NCBI RefSeq assembly: GCF_031191205.1
Contig: NZ_CP133470.1
Location: forward strand, 1,247,501-1,311,500
DNA length: 64,000 nt
DNA from: Haemophilus parainfluenzae ATCC 33392
GTDB lineage: Bacteria > Pseudomonadota > Gammaproteobacteria > Enterobacterales > Pasteurellaceae
Reading direction: 5' to 3'
Below are positions 62,274 through 64,000 of this stretch, piece after piece. Each line of letters begins with the position of its first letter. Positions within the stretch are counted from its first letter, which is position 1. The position numbers were made by a program, and so were the translations under genes. A model generated the notes under the pieces. It was not told where the DNA came from and ran no database searches. It saw nothing but the letters and a program-made list of their open reading frames with translations.

Positions 62274-63389
62274 TTAGTTCCCTTTCATAAAGCGAGGTTT
62301 GTGAGTATGAATGGACATCACTAAACCAAAGCTTGCCATGATGGCGACATATGAGGTACCGCCGTAGCTAAAGAGTGGTAAAGGCACCCCTACAACAGGC
62401 AAAATGCCACTCACCATACCAATATTCACGAAGACATAAACGAAGAATATCAGTGTGGTTGCGCCCGCAAGAATACGCCCGAAAGAGGTTTCTGCATTTA
62501 CCGCAATTATTAAGCCACGGATAATAATAAACAAATAAATTGCCATCAGAATAAGAAAACCGACCATTCCATGTTCTTCACTCATCACGGCAAAAATAAA
62601 ATCAGTGTGTGGTTCAGGCAAAAATTCTAATTGGGATTGTGTCCCTTGCATCCATCCCTTGCCAGATATACCGCCTGAACCGATGGCAATTTTGGATTGC
62701 AAAATGTGATAACCTGCCCCCAAAGGATCTTTTTCGGGGTCAAGCAAGGTTAATACACGCATGCGTTGGTAATCATGCATTAAATACATCCACATGATAG
62801 GAATAAATGCCGCTAAACCAACTACTGCAGCAAGAATTAGCCACCAACTCATCCCAGCTAAGAATACCACGAATAGGCCTGATGCACTAACCAGAATTGA
62901 CGTGCCTAAGTCTGGTTGAATAGCCACAAGTAAAGTTGGCACAATAATCATGGCAATAGCAATAAAGGTTTCGCTCATTTTCGGTGGTAATGGACGGTTA
63001 CCTAAATATACCGCAACCATTAATGGTACCGCGAGTTTGACAATTTCAGAAGGCTGAAAGCGAATAAACCCAAGATCTAACCAACGTTGTGCTCCTTTAC
63101 TGGTTGTTCCGATAGCATCAACCAAGATCAGCATGATAAAACCCACCAAATATAAGTAAGGGGCGAGTCGCTGATAAAATTTAGGGGGAAGTTGTGCCAT
63201 AATCATCATGACAGTAAAACCTAATATGACCTGAATGATACGATTTTGGAACATCACTTCACTGGCACCAGATGCACTATAAAGCACAAGCATGCCATAG
63301 GCTGTAATAGCGGCTAATCCAATAAATAATAAAAAATCAATATGTAAGCGTTGCCATAATCGCAAGCATAGAGGCACTTTTTCTTCCAT
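62274..63389 (-). CDS. rodA: rod shape-determining protein RodA
   Basis: A 371-residue SEDS protein with ten helices (E. coli 370). It has [63 protein letters not shown] and [15 protein letters not shown]; the acidic residue in QPDLGT matches the glycosyltransferase centre. It polymerises glycan strands with PBP2. Its ATG overlaps the mrdA stop (TAATG). Confidence 0.96.
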   Translation of the reverse strand: MEEKVPLCLRLWQRLHIDFLLFIGLAAITAYGMLVLYSASGASEVMFQNRIIQVILGFTVMMIMAQLPPKFYQRLAPYLYLVGFIMLILVDAIGTTSKGAQRWLDLGFIRFQPSEIVKLAVPLMVAVYLGNRPLPPKMSETFIAIAMIIVPTLLVAIQPDLGTSILVSASGLFVVFLAGMSWWLILAAVVGLAAFIPIMWMYLMHDYQRMRVLTLLDPEKDPLGAGYHILQSKIAIGSGGISGKGWMQGTQSQLEFLPEPHTDFIFAVMSEEHGMVGFLILMAIYLFIIIRGLIIAVNAETSFGRILAGATTLIFFVYVFVNIGMVSGILPVVGVPLPLFSYGGTSYVAIMASFGLVMSIHTHKPRFMKGN

Positions 63390-64000
63390 TATTCATTCTC
63401 ACTTGGTTGAGATTCTAGTGCTGGCGCATCTAAATCAGTTTGGTTCGTCTTTTTCTCTTTTTCAGCATTTTCTAGACGTTCAATTTGCGGCAAGCGTTTA
63501 TTCAAGTAGAAATCCATAATTTGCCGTGCAATTGGCGCCGCATTACTTGAACCACCGCCCGCGTTTTCTAAAATAATGGTGACAACTAATTTTGGATCTT
63601 CATAAGGCGCATAAGCCGTGAACCAAGCATGGTCATGTAATTCTTTTTTCAATCCCGCGGCATTATATTTTTGGTTTTCTTTTAAGCTGAACACTTGTGC
63701 GGTACCGGATTTCCCTGCTACATGATAATTCGTGCCGATAAAGGCTTTTCGCCCTGTTCCTGCACCTGAATTCACCACATTGAACATACCGCGCTTAGCC
63801 GCATCCCAATAAGCTTGTTTCGGGTCGGTAATATCTTCATATAAAAGCGGGTCTTGATACGGTTCAATGGTGGCACCCTCAACTGATTTCATTAAATGTG
63901 GCGTATGAATTTTACCGTTATTGACTACAATAGAAGTCGCTTTTGCCACTTGTAATGGTGTCGCTGTCCAATACCCCTGCCCAATACCCACTGAGATTGT
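63389..64000 (-). CDS. mrdA: penicillin-binding protein 2 (C-terminal part; cut by right edge)
   Basis: The C-terminal 203 residues of a transpeptidase, open to the right edge. It has [16 protein letters not shown], the KSGTAQV (KTG-type) box and [19 protein letters not shown], all typical of PBP2. The catalytic Ser motif lies beyond the edge. The end is a Lys/Asn-rich tail. It partners with RodA in the elongasome; the two genes overlap by one base. Confidence 0.95.
   Translation of the reverse strand, partial: TISVGIGQGYWTATPLQVAKATSIVVNNGKIHTPHLMKSVEGATIEPYQDPLLYEDITDPKQAYWDAAKRGMFNVVNSGAGTGRKAFIGTNYHVAGKSGTAQVFSLKENQKYNAAGLKKELHDHAWFTAYAPYEDPKLVVTIILENAGGGSSNAAPIARQIMDFYLNKRLPQIERLENAEKEKKTNQTDLDAPALESQPSENE

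Overview
This is a stretch of Pasteurellaceae chromosome, almost certainly from the genus Haemophilus and most like the H. parainfluenzae group. The 9-base core of the Haemophilus DNA uptake signal (AAGTGCGGT or its complement ACCGCACTT) occurs about forty times, within genes and as inverted pairs that serve as terminators. Base composition is low in GC. Gene order matches blocks I recall from H. influenzae, such as rplU-rpmA-DMT permease-obgE, arcA/dsbD, purH-purD-glyA, dsbB-nhaB/fadR, pgeF-rluD/bamD, and tgt...yajC-secD-secF. The species is inferred.

Layout. 1-7.2 kb: cysteine desulfidase-like gene (cut by the left edge), cupin, polA, zapA, then an ispB-orf155-orf120-queH operon in which two AT-rich unknown genes sit between two core genes. 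7.3-11.4 kb: rplU-rpmA, a DMT permease broken by an in-frame stop, obgE, the type-B ribosomal proteins L36 and L31 behind a Fur-like box, and smpB. 11.5-24.3 kb: arcA, dsbD, doxX-like gene, PurR-controlled purH, an inverted REP-like pair, purD, a DUF711 gene, two related lipoprotein genes (the second decaying), glyA, a large Sel1-repeat protein and a DUF1294 protein. 24.4-32.6 kb: dsbB, nhaB, fadR, rsmE-yqgE-ruvX, pgeF-rluD, bamD, 6S RNA and fau. 32.8-37.4 kb: clpB, mog, glnB and an AI-2E-family permease. 37.5-43.9 kb: queA, tgt, a hemerythrin-like gene, a TusA-like gene, yajC, secD and secF, all on the minus strand.

44.0-45.0 kb is the most unusual region. A small type I-C-like CRISPR array without cas genes in the window has an AT-rich leader on its right. 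Its old, degenerate end is split by a GC-richer VOC/glyoxalase-fold gene, with further repeat relics on the far side. 45.1-49.2 kb: trhP, a purine permease with its own PurR box, ppa and a small AT-rich accessory patch. 49.3-52.6 kb: a subtilisin-type autotransporter protease. It is divergent from galE, with a perfect CRP half-site pair between them. 52.8-58 kb: galE, ampG, adk and a large YdgA-like protein. 58.1-64 kb: a minus-strand cell-envelope and lipoate cluster (mrdA-rodA-rlpA-dacA-ybeD-lipB-lipA), with mrdA cut by the right edge.

Together the genes are mainly housekeeping: DNA replication and repair, translation, purine and one-carbon metabolism, disulfide formation, protein export, queuosine and lipoate synthesis, and cell-wall growth. 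Small accessory insertions interrupt otherwise conserved operons. No tRNA, rRNA, prophage or insertion sequence was recognised.
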